A stretch of 64,000 nucleotides of DNA from Boesenbergia rotunda (GCA_024364735.1 JAGFNQ010004735.1:236316-300315); one strand, 5' to 3'. Positions 12,235 to 23,608 are shown, counted from the stretch's first letter. The notes: a model not told the origin generated them from the letters alone. Made by a program: numbers and translations.

Positions 12235-12930
12235 ATTTTTCGTCCCAAAATTACAACAAATTTGGGGACAAAAAAAATATTTGTCGCAAATTAGGAACGA
12301 ATTTAGCAACGAAATATGTTTGTCGCAATTTAGCAATAAAATATTTTTCGTCCCAAAATTCAGCAACGAATTTAAATATTCGTTGCGAATTCTGCGACGA
12401 ATCTGCAACGAATTTAATATTTGTTACAAAATTTGCGATGAATAATAAATTCGTCCCAGAATTCCTCAAAAATATAATAATAATTATAATTAAGTTTTAT
12501 AAATCAGGGACGAATCCTAGATTCGTCCCAGATTCTGGGACGAATCCTGGATTCGTCCCAGATTTTGGGACGAAACTTTATCTTCGTTCCAGAATCTGGG
12601 ACGAATCCAATATTCGTCCCAGATTCTGGGACGAATTTGTAAATTCGTCTCAGACTCAGGGACGAATACATGATTCGTCCCAGATTCTGAGACGAATTAG
12701 TTGATTCATCCCAGATTTTGGGACGAACGATGGATTCGTCCCAAATTCCGGGATGAATTATAGATTCGTCGCAGATTCTGGGACGAATATACATTTTCGT
12801 CCCTGGATCTGGGACGAATCCATGGTTCGTCCCAGATTCTGGGACGAACTTGTGGATTCGTCCCAGAATCAGGGACAAATATACATTTTCGTCCCTGAAT
12901 CTGGGACGAATTAGGATTCGTCCCAGAAAA
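12235..12930. repeat. Left subterminal hairpin array of the inner CACTA
   Basis: From about 12505 to 12930 roughly 14 units of 30-31 bp follow each other. Each begins GGGACGAAT and returns ATTCGTCCC after a few bases, then a CAGATTCT spacer. Between 12235 and 12480 the words vary toward TTCGTTGC/GCAACGAA. Subterminal repeats in Spm-type elements are binding sites for TNPA; that role is inferred here from position and density. Confidence 0.85.
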
Positions 12931-14900
12931 AAATAAAAAAATAAATCAAGTCAAAAATTATATTTATAGATATCGAAATTATACGAAATCGATTCCTAGG
13001 TGTTAGTTCCCTTATCTTGATATATAGTTACAAAATTAGATGCAAATTAACGTTAATGGGAGTTCAGAACGACACAAAATTAGTTGTATATGTTTGTCTA
13101 GCTCTCCTGATTATAAAAATGTTATCAAACATTATTGAGGCCAAATTAAATATTTTAATTTATTAACATAAATTTTTTAATACTAAACTATTTAAAAAAA
13201 TTAAATTCGGATAAAAAAATCATTGGTTTCAATATATTAATTTAAATTTATATTTGAGAGCATTTATAAATTCAGGAGAAGTAGACGAACACGTAGGAAC
13301 CAATTTCGTGTAATTCTGATATCTCTAGGTAGGGTTTTGGAATCAATTTATGTATTTATAATTAATTTTAATTCTGGGACGAATCCTGGATTCGTCCCAG
13401 ATTCTGGGACGAATCTAGGAATTCGTCCCAAATTTTGCAGCGAATTACTAGATTCGTCCCAGAATTTGGGACGAATCCAGGATTCGTCCCAGAATTAAAA
13501 TTAATTATAAATACATAAATTGTGTCCAAAACCCTACCTAGAGATATCGGAATTACACGAAATCGATTCCTACGTGTTCGTCTACTTCTCCTGAATTTAT
13601 AAGTGCTCTCAAATATAAATTTAAATATTTTGATCCAATATTTTTTATATTGATAGTTAAATTAAATATGTAAATGTATATACAGCTAATTAATCATCAG
13701 TTCAATATGAGTCAGAGTTACAAATTGATGTTAGAGAGATAGTTCTCGGAATGATACAAAACTACTTTTATGTGTTTGTTTAGCTCTCCTGATTATAAAA
13801 ATGTTATCAAACATTATTGAGGCAAAATTAAATATATTTAATTTATTAACATAAAATTTTTAATACTAAAATATTTAAAAAATTAAATTCGGATAAAAAA
13901 ATCATTGGTTTCGATATATTAATTTAAATTTATATTTGAGAGTACTTATAAATTCAGGAGAAGTAGACGAACACGTAGGAACCGATTTCGTGTAATTCCG
14001 ATATCTCTAGGTAGTGTTTTAGAATCAATTTATGTAATTATAATTAATTTTAATTCTGGGACGAATCCTGGATTCGTCCCAGATTCTGGGACGAATCTAG
14101 TAATTCGTCCCAGATTCTGCAACGAATTACTAGATTCATCCCAGAATTTGGGACGAATTCAGGATTCGTCCCAGAATTAAAATTAATTATAAATACATAA
14201 ATTGAGTCCAAACCCCTACCTAGAGATATCGGAATTACACGAAATCGATTCCTACGTGTTCGTCTACTTCTCCTGAATTTATAAGTGCTCTCAAATATAA
14301 ATTTAAATATTTTGATCCAATATTTTTTATATTGATAGTTAAATTAAATATGTAAATATATATACAGCTAATTAATCATCAGTTCAATATGAGTCAGAGT
14401 TACAAATTGATGTTAGAGAGATAGTTCTCGGAATGATACAAAACTACTTTTATGTGTTTGTTTAGCTCTCCTGATTATAAAAATGTTATCAAATATTATT
14501 GAGGCAAAATTAAATATATTTAATTTATTAACATAAATTTTTTAATACTAAAATATTTAAAAAATTAAATTCGGATAAAAAAATCATTGGTTTCGGTATA
14601 TTAATTTAAAATTATATTTGAGAGTACTTATAAATTCAGGAGAAGTAGACGAACACGTAGGAACCGATTTCGTATAATTCCGATATCTCTAGGTAGTGTT
14701 TTAGAATCAATTTATATATTTATAATTAATTTTAATTCTGGGACGAATCCTGGATTCGTCCCAGATTCTGGGACGAATCTAGAAATTCGTCCCAGATTCT
14801 GGGACGAATTCTAGATTTGTCCCAAAATCTGGGACGAATAGTAAAATTCGTTGCAAAATTAGGGATGAAATTTGGGACGAAAAAAATTCGTCCCAAAATG
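12930..14900. repeat. 682-bp tandem array inside the inner CACTA
   Basis: The word ATTCTGGGACGAATCCTGGA recurs at 13371, 14053 and 14735, exactly 682 bp apart each time. Two full units (13371-14052, 14053-14734) are nearly identical. A degenerate earlier unit occupies about 12930-13370 and a partial one follows 14735. Each unit is partly a palindrome: a CTCCTGAATTTATAAG segment on one side reappears as CTTATAAATTCAGGAG on the other, around a block of GGGACGAAT hairpins. No coding capacity. Confidence 0.88.
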
Positions 14901-15368
14901 ACTTTTTATAAGGGCATCCGCATTGGTTTAACGCCATTAACGTTATTACACCTACCACCTCATCAAAAAGCATGGGACCCACATGCCACATACACATTAA
15001 CATTAACATCTTCATTCTCTCACAACCGTTTAACATTCAACCCTCATTATTTGTGGGACCCACATGCCACATACACATTATCTCACATATACATTCTCTC
15101 ACATATATATTCTCTCACATATATATTCTTTCATATATTTATTTTCTTATCTACCTATTTTTTTTATTTTCAAATTTATTTACTAATTTAAATTATTATT
15201 ATTTTAAATAAATAATAATAATATTTTTAAATATTTTTATCATTATTTAAAATTTAAATTATTATTAAAATTTTGAAATGATAGAGAACAACATTAAAAA
15301 AAATACGCTTGCATATAATTAAAAGATAACATATAAATTAACATAAAGTGAAATAATAAAATACAAAT

Positions 15369-16676
15369 TCAGGGGTTGTTATATTGTGACCAAATATGTT
15401 CAACTAAGTCGGCACGAAGTTGGTGATGCACATGACTGTCACGTAGTTGAGAATTTATCCGGAGATAATCATGAAATCCTCGGTTTGAGCCTTGGACTGG
15501 TTGTGCTGGTTCGTCACCTTCATCGTTGTACCAATTTGTCACGTGATCCCCCTCATCTTCTACAATCATGTTGTGCAAAATAATACACGCTAACATAATA
15601 TGTTTTAACTTTTTCCTATACCAATAACGAGCTGGACCTCTGACAATTGCCCATCGAGCTTGAAGCACCCCAAATGCTCGTTCAACATCTTTCCTTGCAG
15701 CCTCTTGTCTTTCCTTAAACAATCTCCTCTTGGGATCTTCCGGACAAGAAAAAGCCTTCACGAAAGTAGCCCATTCCGGATATATTCCATCTGTTAGATA
15801 ATACCCCTTCTTGTATTGTGTGCCGTTGACCGTGAAATTAATCTCCGGGGCATTTTCTTGCAAGACGTTATTGAATATGGGAGATTCATATAACACATTA
15901 AGATCATTACGTGAACCTGCAACACCAAAGAATGCATGTCATATCCACAAATCTTGAGACGCGACCGCTTCAAGCACGATTGTCGGTGATCCATGCCCTC
16001 TTGTAAATTGGCCTTTCCAAGCAACTGGACAATTTTTCCATTCCCAATGCATGCAATCAAGGCTGCCTAACATTCCGGGGAAGCCGTGCCTCTCATCATG
16101 CAATTGAAGAAGACGTTGAACATCATCAGCATTTGGTCTTCTCAAGTATTGATCTCCAAATAGTTCAACCACATAAACGCAAAACTTGAAAAGACACTGA
16201 ATGGCGGTTGATTCACCCATGCGTAGATACTCGTCAAGATGGTCGGCTGGCACTCCATAAGCTAATTGGCGAATCGCAGCTGTGCATTTTTGCAGTGGTG
16301 TCAAGCCTTGTCTATTCGCAGCATCATCCCTTTGCTGAAAAAATGATGAACGACTCTCAAGTGCATTCACTATGCGACAAAATAAATCTCTTCGCATGCG
16401 AAATCGCCTTCGAAATATTTGATCTGGATACACTGGATTTGTGGAGAAATAATCATTGAAGAGTCTGACATGCCCGGCTTCACGATTTCTTTGAATAAAC
16501 CTTCTTCTTCGCCGCATCTCGTTATTACTTTGATATGCTTCAACTATTTCTCGACTTTGTTGAAGTATCAATGACATTAGCTCATTCCCTGGATCATAAC
16601 CTTCATCAACATCTTCAACATGGACTTCATTTTCACTTGTCGAGTCGGACATGGTGTTACTTGAAGATTGAGACAT
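15369..16676 (-). pseudogene. PIF/Harbinger DDE transposase, one premature stop
   Basis: The frame opens at ATG 16674-16676 and runs 245 codons to a TGA. It continues in the same frame to 15369, for about 435 codons in all. It would be the nuclease that cuts and joins the element's ends in the nucleus. Catalytic residues are in place: Asp207 in LGSLDCMHW, Asp258 in GSRNDLNVL and Glu332 in VERAFGVLQARW. A basic RRRRRF stretch lies near residues 55-60. The stop stands where family members have Trp in DLWIWHAFFG, so TGG to TGA at codon 246 is the simple explanation. Because the stop lies between the first and second catalytic Asp, neither half is likely to be active. ORF1 lies upstream on the same strand. 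Confidence 0.9.
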
Positions 16677-16914
16677 AATTGGAGGAAGAATGAAGAATGA
16701 AGAGGAAACAAATTCGTCAGCTACTTGGAGAATGAAAAATTGTAGAGCACAAGGTGTCTATTTATTTATTTTTATCAACGGCTATATTCGAACAGCCATA
16801 TTACAACGGTCATATTCCAACTACCATATTACAACAGCTATATTACAACGGCTATATTCCAACTTGTTGGGCTAGAGAGGGGGGGGGGGAGTGAAGATTG
16901 AGACATAACTTGTT

Positions 16915-17330
16915 GGGCCCAAGGTACCTGATCGGTCACTGACCGATCAGGGATTTGTCCTGATCGGTCATGGTGACCGATCAGGACACACCTGGACCGA
17001 TCAGGAGCTCTCCTGATCGGTCCAGGAGGACCCTGATCGGTCACCATGACCGATCAGGATTTTCCTTGGGCTAAACAGAAGGTTATCAACCTTCTGTTCT
17101 CTCTGTCTGATCGTTCACCAGAACGATCAGGCTCCCTGGATCGATCACCTGATCGATCCACTAACGGGACTCCGTGCCAACCGATCTATAGACCGATCAG
17201 GCTTTAATTCAACTCAACCCGGCTTCACTCACCGGGGTTTCAGTCACCCGGCTTCACTCACCGGGATTTCAGTCACCCGGCTTCACTCACCGGGACCCGG
17301 CTTCACTCACCAGTCATATTATAATGAAGT
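16915..17330. repeat. Palindrome array upstream of the transposase
   Basis: Words CCTGATCGGTC and GACCGATCAGG alternate in opposite orientations about ten times between 16925 and 17200, then a CCGGCTTCACTCACCGGG motif repeats about four times to 17330. The stretch sits directly upstream of the transposase start on the minus strand, and a closely similar array sits upstream of ORF1. A regulatory or protein-binding function is inferred. Confidence 0.7.
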
Positions 17331-17431
17331 TAAGAAAGTAAAATAATAGGAAATTACATTAATTTAAAAGGACAATGTTCAAAAATTACATTAATTGAAA
17401 AGTACAATAATTAAATAATAATAAATAAAAA

Positions 17432-18588
17432 TTACAGATTCCATCTCTTCTTAATCTCTTGACATAAATGTTGATGAATGATAAATTGCTCTTGTGTCAT
17501 TTGTGAGGTGTCTTTCGAAAGAATTGCATATTCCTTCAATTGAACTTTAGCTAAGGCAGCTTTTGCTTTCATCTCTTCAATTTCGAGTTGTTTTTGTTTC
17601 ATTCCAACTTCAGTCTTTTTGATGCTTGTATACTCTGAAAATTTTGCAAACATATTACCCAAATTTGTTGTCATACCTTCAATGTCTGATTTCATTTTGC
17701 CTTTTCCTTTTCTTTTTGCTGCCTTCTGACCGATTGGACGAGCTTCTTCTTCATTTAGGTCTACATGTAGACTAGCATCTTGGCTAGATGACGTGTTGCT
17801 TGCTCCCGACTCTGAGGTTCTTGCCTTCTTTGTGCTAACAATATGATCAACAGACTGTGGAGTAAACATTGGACGGTCTTTTACTATCCTCCACACATGC
17901 TCAAGATTAAATGCAATGTCATTATTTTCTTCAAGATATTTTTCATATGCAAACCGCAATATATCCTCATCACTGTGGCCGCTACGATATGCACTATAAA
18001 TACTATTGTAATTTGCATTGAAGTGATATACCTTTTTTGTATGGTATTGTGCTAGTGCAATCGTATGATACTTGCATTTCTGTTAGGTGTACCTTGAGGA
18101 CGATTCTCATTGTAGTAGCTAGCAACACGACCCCAGAAAGCATCCATCTTCTGATCATTGCCGATGATTGGATAGTCGCTGATAGTGACAAATGATCTGG
18201 CCAAAATTTCATCTTCAGACTTACTCCATGTTGATCGTTTTCTTCTACCCGCAGCGCCAGAATCCGCCTTCTCTAAATTAACAACTTCAATTGGAGATTC
18301 ACGGTCGGACACTTGAGTCTCTGGAACAAAAGTCGGAGTAAATGGATCACTTTCCGTCGGAGATGTAAAAGGCATGTCGATTGCAGGTGGATTGGATGGA
18401 TAATTTTGTGGATATGGATTATATGGATAATTAGGTGGATATGAACCATATGGATTATTTGGTGGGTATGGATTATGTGGGTAATTTGGTGGATATGGAA
18501 AATATGGATAATTTGGTGGAGTTTGGGAATTTTGGGAAGAAGTATTTTCTAAAAAATTTCTAAAAAAACCACGATTATTTTCATCCAT
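17432..18588 (-). pseudogene. PIF/Harbinger ORF1, Myb/SANT-like protein, frameshifted
   Basis: ORF1 proteins of this superfamily bind DNA and help import the transposase. The ATG is at 18586-18588. The first part has a Pro/Tyr/Asn-rich N terminus with repeats of the type YPPNYPYNPYP. A trihelix-like SANT domain follows: KRSTWSKSEDEILARSF, then MDAFWGRVASYYNENRP. After NRNASI near 18055 the reading continues in another frame (SAYRSGHSDEDILRFAYEKY), so there is a small indel there. The C-terminal half is Lys/Glu-rich with coiled-coil character and ends at 17432. The layout matches plant ORF1 proteins with a NAM-associated C-terminal region. Confidence 0.82.
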
Positions 18589-18759
18589 TTCGGAAGAAAA
18601 TACTAGAGATGAGATTTGTAGAAGGAGGGAGGAAGGTTTTTGAAGATTGAAATAAGAGTGATTGGAAGGGATGTGTTTGAAGGTTGAAATGAGAATTGAT
18701 GAGTATTTATAGATGAAAATTTATTTTTTAATTAAAATAGCCGTTTGTTTGTGACCGTT

Positions 18760-19065
18760 TGGTTGTGACCGTTCAAGTGACCGTTCAAGTGAACGTTCAC
18801 TTGAACGTTCAAGTGATTAGGAGCCTGACCGGTCAGGCTGACCGGTCAGGAAGGAGCCTGACCGGTCAGGCTCCTGCCTGATCGGTCAGGTTCCTTCCTG
18901 ACCGGTCAGGCAGGAGCCTGATCGGTCAGGTTCCTTCCTGACCGGTCAGGCAGGAGCCTGACCGGTCAGGCACCTGCCTGATCGGTCACCCAGACCGATC
19001 AGGATGCCAGGTCATACGCGGATTAACGCGTTCAAACATCTGAACGCGTTCATCCGAGTCAGCGT
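18760..19065. repeat. Palindrome array upstream of Harbinger ORF1
   Basis: About eight near-identical 14-bp palindromes (CCTGACCGGTCAGG or with GATC for GACC) lie between 18823 and 19003. They are preceded by AAGTGAACGTTCACTT-like palindromes. They lie in the presumed promoter of ORF1 and share the core CTGAYCGGTCA with the array upstream of the transposase. Confidence 0.75.
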
Positions 19066-19087
19066 TATAACGTGCTCCCACAACGCG

Positions 19088-19131
19088 ACGGCTCGTTAAT
19101 CGAGCGTTATAACGCTCGATTAACGAGCCGT
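19088..19131. repeat. 44-bp perfect palindrome next to the Harbinger right end
   Basis: The left half ACGGCTCGTTAATCGAGCG plus TTA is followed at once by its exact reverse complement, with no loop and no mismatch over 44 bp. It directly adjoins the terminal 11-bp inverted repeat. The left end of the element has only a weak counterpart (TTAACGCCATTAACG). Confidence 0.92.
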
Positions 19132-19145
19132 TGCGGATGCCCTAA

Positions 19146-20250
19146 AACATCCCATCCCCTCATTTGGCCTAAACCCTAATCTGAAATTGAAGATGGCGCG
19201 CGCATGGATTTGGAGCACTTTCCCTCTCTTTTCTTCTTTTCTCACCTTCTACACCATCCCCTCATTTGGCCTAAACCCTAGATCTGAAATTGGAGAAGAG
19301 GCGCGCGAGTGGATTTGGAGCAGCGATACAGGTACATTCTCTCCCTCTCTTTACTTCTTTTCTCACCTTCTACACCTCCGACGAGCGCTGGCAGCGGGGC
19401 GCGGGGCGCGCGGCGCCGGCAGCGGGTCGCGGGCTGCGTCACCCTCGAGCCACTGGCGTCGCCGGCGTCGCCCTCGAGCCGCTGGCCGCTGGCGGGCGGC
19501 GGCAGCGGGGCGCTGGCTGCGTCGCCCTCGAGCTGCTGGCGTCGAGGCAGAGGAAGCAGGGGCTGCTGCTGCAGAGGAAGAGGCTGCTGCTGCTTCTTCC
19601 TGCTGCTGTTCTTGGCCCCTTCACCATTTGAAGGCCCCCTTCTTTTGCATGTCTCACCTTGAGGAGGAGCAGCAACAGCCTCTGGTCTCTCCATGTCCCT
19701 CACCTTGCAGATCGACCCTGAGCACCCAATCCTCTTGCTGTGCTCTTGGTGGTGGTGGTGTTTGCTGGTGAAGAAGCTCTTTAAAGCTCCCTTAGTGGAG
19801 GGTGCGTGTGGTTCCTCCTCCTCCTTCTTCTTCTCTTCCTCTTGTTCCTTGTTGTGAGCCTCTCTCTTCTTCATTGGTGTAGGTATCTCCTGGGCTCTTC
19901 TCCTTGCTTCTGCCATTGCAAAAATGGAAGCTGGAGTTGAGTTGGTGACTTCCTTGATCATCTTGATGCTGTTGCTTGGAAGGTGGGAAGGCTTGATGGG
20001 TTCTATCTGTTTTTTATTGTGCAAGCCTCAAAGGAGTCAATTGCAGTAGCTTTTGCAGGAACAGCACAGAAAGAAGAGGAGGAAGAGCATAACATTTCTT
20101 TAAGGGTAAACAAGAAAATTTTGAAGGTAAAAAATTCTTATTCAAACATTCTAATTACTTTAGTTAATCTAATTTGTTTGGAGGAGACTCATAAAAGTGC
20201 AGTGGCCCTCATTCATGGGAATGAGAACTGAGAAGAGAGCCCCCTTGCTA
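19146..20250 (-). pseudogene. Host-like gene fragment captured by the inner CACTA, family not named
   Basis: On the minus strand an open frame from about 20024 to 19278 encodes protein-like sequence unlike any transposon product I know. It has IKMIKEVTNSTPASIFAMAE, then basic and acidic runs, then KGALKSFF, HSKRIGCSGSICKVRD and GETCKRRGPSNGEG, and dissolves into Gln/Pro-rich low complexity below about 19600. The motif SGSICKxRD followed by CKRR resembles a group of short uncharacterised plant proteins, which I cannot name with certainty. At 19148-19375 a roughly 105-bp stretch (CCCCTCATTTGGCCTAAACC...) is tandemly duplicated. GC content is much higher than in the rest of the element. Capture of a host gene is the likely explanation. 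Confidence 0.5.
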
Positions 20251-20689
20251 CTTTTGCCTGCAAAAAGCTTGTGAGTTTACTCATTCCAGGCATCATCAAA
20301 TCAGATGTTGGCAAAGGGAATAATGCATGCAACAGCAGCATAGAGTAAGTTCCTCCTCCCACTTGTTCTTTACTGTCTGGACCTTTTTCTACTCAAAGTG
20401 AACTACTTTGTGCTCTTCTATTTGTCTCCCTAATGATGTTTCATTTAAACCCCAAAATTTTAATGTTATTTTTAGGCTCGTGTGTTAGGGATTGTCACAC
20501 TTGTTTTGTAATGCTAATGAGTTTTGAAGATCGTTGTATCGAAGGTAAAGGTATCGACAATTTTTTATGGTTAGTAGAACTTGAACACTATAACTCCTAC
20601 TTTAGTATCATGTTAAACACATTTAAGTTTAAGCGAGCAAAAGCAGTCAACATCTTCAAACTTTTTTCCTCTCTTTTCTTGGTGGCATT

Positions 20690-22010
20690 TGCAGTTTCTC
20701 AGGTGAGAAACCTTTTTGCATGTTGAGTTGTCTGATAGAAAATGTACTGTTTGGAATTCCTTGGCTCAATTTTTAGAAGAAATAAAAGATCTCTTCAATT
20801 ATATTTGACTCATTACTATAGTTACTTACAATACTTACTTTAAATTTTTATAATATAGAAATCTCATGATTAACAAAAAAAAAGTATAATTATGTTTCTT
20901 CCAATTGTAGGTGTTGACGTTTTTGTGCTCAAGCGAGTAAATTTTTTATATATATTGCTGGTCGTGTGAGAGAATACAAATATAGTACATTTTTATACTA
21001 AAGGACATCTTATATTTACTGATTTGTTGCTACATTTTATGTTGCAGATTAATGGCATATACAGAGATTGACCGCTATCTGCAAATGGACCTTGTAAGTA
21101 CTTCAAGTATGATAATATCAGTGTTATGTGCTCAGATTATATGGATATCGCACTTGTTATTAGTAGAAACTTTTCATGCATTGAAAATCATGTGAAGCGA
21201 CAAACTTAATATTAAGACAATAAAGTTCATTTTCACTTTCAGTACTCTTTTAATTCCTCATTTGTGACATTAGTTCAGATAGTAGGTGGGTGGTTGGGTA
21301 GATAGTTCTAGAGACTAAAAGTTGTTTATCCAATAGCATTAGAAGTTATGTTAATAACCATTGGGTTTCTCCTATGCTCTTTATTAGGGGAAGTCAAGAG
21401 TATATGAAACTCTAATTGCTTTTAATTATCTCATAATTGCACATTAAAATGTGCTATGTTTGTTATTCATGAATGATTAGATATGATACACTGATAGCTA
21501 CATCTGATTTCAATTCTTGAAAATATGGTCTTTGCTTTTGTAGTAGTTTTGTCAAAAGATGTCAAAGGAAGCAAGTTGAGAGATGTCCTTGGCTATTTTT
21601 CTGTATGATGAAATGTTAAGTGTCGTTTTCCTTGAACTAGCATTCTTCTTCTCATCTCTGACCAATTTTGATTTTATTAATATCATTATTTTGTTACATG
21701 CAGCCGGTGCTGAAGAGAAGCTTGCTGAAATATTTGGTAACTATGGTTAGGTGAGTTTCTTGAATTTTGTCTATATGAAACAAGCTAGTATAGAGATCAA
21801 TTGTTGTATCATATCCATACACATATCTCTCTATGGTTGTCTTATATGATTTTGTCTTGTTTTCCATTTGCTAGCGATAAAGCACATTTTGTTATGTCAA
21901 TCACATTTCCTGAATAACTCATTCTGTTATTTGTTTGTTTATGTAGGAAAAGCAGCAAATGAAAGAAGCAAGATTGCCAATGAAAGAGGCTGATATCTTG
22001 ATGTTCTTGT
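20690..22010 (+). other. Possible spliced passenger exons in the inner CACTA
   Basis: Several short stretches are bounded by good splice signals on plus: TTGCAG before 21049 with GTAAGT after about 21092 (frame LMAYTEIDRYLQMDL); ATGCAG before about 21704 with GGTGAGTT after about 21750 (frame GAEEKLAEIFGNYG); and TATGTAG before about 21947, ending in a stop near 22010 (frame EKQQMKEARLPMKEADILMF). Together they suggest the 3' part of a captured or element-borne gene. No family is recognised and no transcript is known, so this is tentative. Confidence 0.3.
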
Positions 22011-22269
22011 AGTTTTTTTCATGACTTTATGGATTTCTATGGATTGTATGTGATCATTTATCTTGTATTATATTTGGATGTTATTTGAATCATATGGATA
22101 TGATGGTATGTTGTGTTTGGATGTTTTATATCTGTATAGATATTTGGATGGTTTATATTTGTATGGATATGATGATATGTATTGATTTGTACTATTTTAT
22201 ATCTGTATAGATATATTGAACGTAGTTAAATTGATAATATTCATTGTATTCGAAGAAATTTGAACAATT

Positions 22270-23095
22270 TGGGAAGAATTTTGTAAAGAAAAAAATTCGT
22301 CCTCAACATGATCTCTCAGTTTTTGGGACGAATTTTTGGATTCGTCCAAAAATTAGGGACGAATTCATTGATTCGTCCCTGAATTTGGGACGAATGTACT
22401 GATTCGTCCCTGATTCTGAGACGAATTCAAAGATTCGTCCCTGAATCTGGGACGAATTCAAATATTCGTCCCTGAATCTGGGACGAATTCAAAGATTCGT
22501 CCCTGAATCTGGGACGAATCAGTGAATTCGTCCCAAAATCAGGGATGAATTTATTGATTCGTCCCTGAATCTAACACGAATTATTGGATTTGTAACTAAA
22601 TTACATTTGGGACGAATCTATATTCGTCCCAGAATCTGGGACGAATCATCAAATTCGTTCCAGAATCTGGGACGAAACTTCAAATTCGTCCCAGAATCTG
22701 GGACGAATCATCAAATTCGTCCCAGATTCTGGGACGAATATATTTTTTCGTCCTAGATTCTGCAATGAAACAGGTTCGTTGCAAAGTTTAGATTTGTGGG
22801 TACCGAATTTTGGGACGAATTTGTTTTCGTTGCAATTTGGCAACGATTTTTGGGACGAATTTTGGGATAGAGTTTGGGACGAATTTTATTTTCGTTGCAA
22901 TTTAGCAACGAATTTGGGGACGAAAAAATAATTTCGTCGCCAAATTCAGGGACGAATCTAGATTTGTCCCAGAATTTGGTGACGGCAAATCTGCAACGAT
23001 TTTTTTTTTGTCGCCAAATTCGTCCCTAAATTTTTTGGGACGAATTTTTTTTTAAAATTCGTCCCAAAATTCGTCCCAGAATAACTGTTTTTTTG
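22270..23095. repeat. Right subterminal hairpin array of the inner CACTA
   Basis: About twenty GGGACGAAT / ATTCGTCCC words with 30-31 bp spacing run from about 22320 to 22750. They then change to TTCGTTGC and GCAACGA words toward the terminus, mirroring the left end. Short open frames here such as PESGTN repeats are by-products of the periodicity. Confidence 0.85.
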
Positions 23096-23103
23096 TAGTG
23101 TTA

Positions 23104-23490
23104 GTGACGGACGAATTCCGTCGCTAAACGCTAATAGCGACGAAAATAGGGTCGTCGGGCAACTCCCCGTCGCTGGTCAACGTTAGCGACCGAAAGTCAA
23201 CTCTGTCGGTATTAGTGACGGCTATTAAATTGAATAATCCGTTGCTACTAGAGACGGATACGCAAACATCCGTCGCAAATCGCAGATCCGGGGGGGGGGG
23301 TGACGTGTCCAGGGGAAAAATTAGTGACGGAAGTCAATTATCAGTCGCTAATAGCGATGGATAATTTACTTATCTGTCACTATCCTATCGTAATTGACGA
23401 CGGAAAATCAAATATCTATTGCAAATAGCGACGGATATGATAAAAAACAGTCGCTATTAGCGACGGATTAATCAATTATCCGTCGCTAAT
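23104..23490. repeat. Left subterminal array of the outer CACTA
   Basis: The words TAGCGACGGA and TCCGTCGCTA alternate in both orientations. This stretch is the direct continuation of 12167-12189 once the inner element is taken out. A run of ten G lies near 23290. Confidence 0.8.
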
Positions 23491-23608
23491 CCTGGAAATT
23501 TTTAACCAACTCAGCCTGCTTTTTTCTTTTCCCATATATACATTCACAATAGATATATACATATCAAATATCCACACATACCAAACACAACATCCATAAC
23601 AGATATAT

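Larger units (their letters stand above)
14912..19142 (-). mobile_element. PIF/Harbinger element, 4.2 kb
   Basis: The ends are GGGCATCCGCA (14912) and its exact reverse complement TGCGGATGCCC (to 19142), flanked by TAA at 14909-14911 and 19143-19145, the TWA target typical of Harbinger elements. It contains the two genes expected of the superfamily, both on minus: a Myb/SANT-like ORF1 and a DDE transposase. Each is interrupted by what looks like one lesion. Arrays of CCTGACCGGTCAGG-type palindromes lie upstream of each gene, and a 44-bp perfect palindrome adjoins the right end. Confidence 0.95.
12190..23100. mobile_element. Inner CACTA (En/Spm) element, 10.9 kb, non-autonomous carrier
   Basis: Both ends carry the same 21-bp terminal inverted repeat, CACTACAAAAAAACAG followed by TTATT, perfect on both sides. 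The 3-bp duplication TTA is at 12187-12189 and 23101-23103. Arrays of short hairpin words (GGGACGAAT / ATTCGTCCC) occupy both subterminal zones. The interior holds a 682-bp tandem repeat, a Harbinger insertion and host-like passenger sequence, but no CACTA transposase, so mobility would need a helper. It sits 23 bp inside the end of the outer CACTA and is therefore younger than it. Confidence 0.92.

Noticed and set aside
12505..12930. Regular 30-31 bp repeats resembling a CRISPR array
   Set aside because: The units are palindromic, have no unique spacers, and lie at the end of a plant CACTA transposon.
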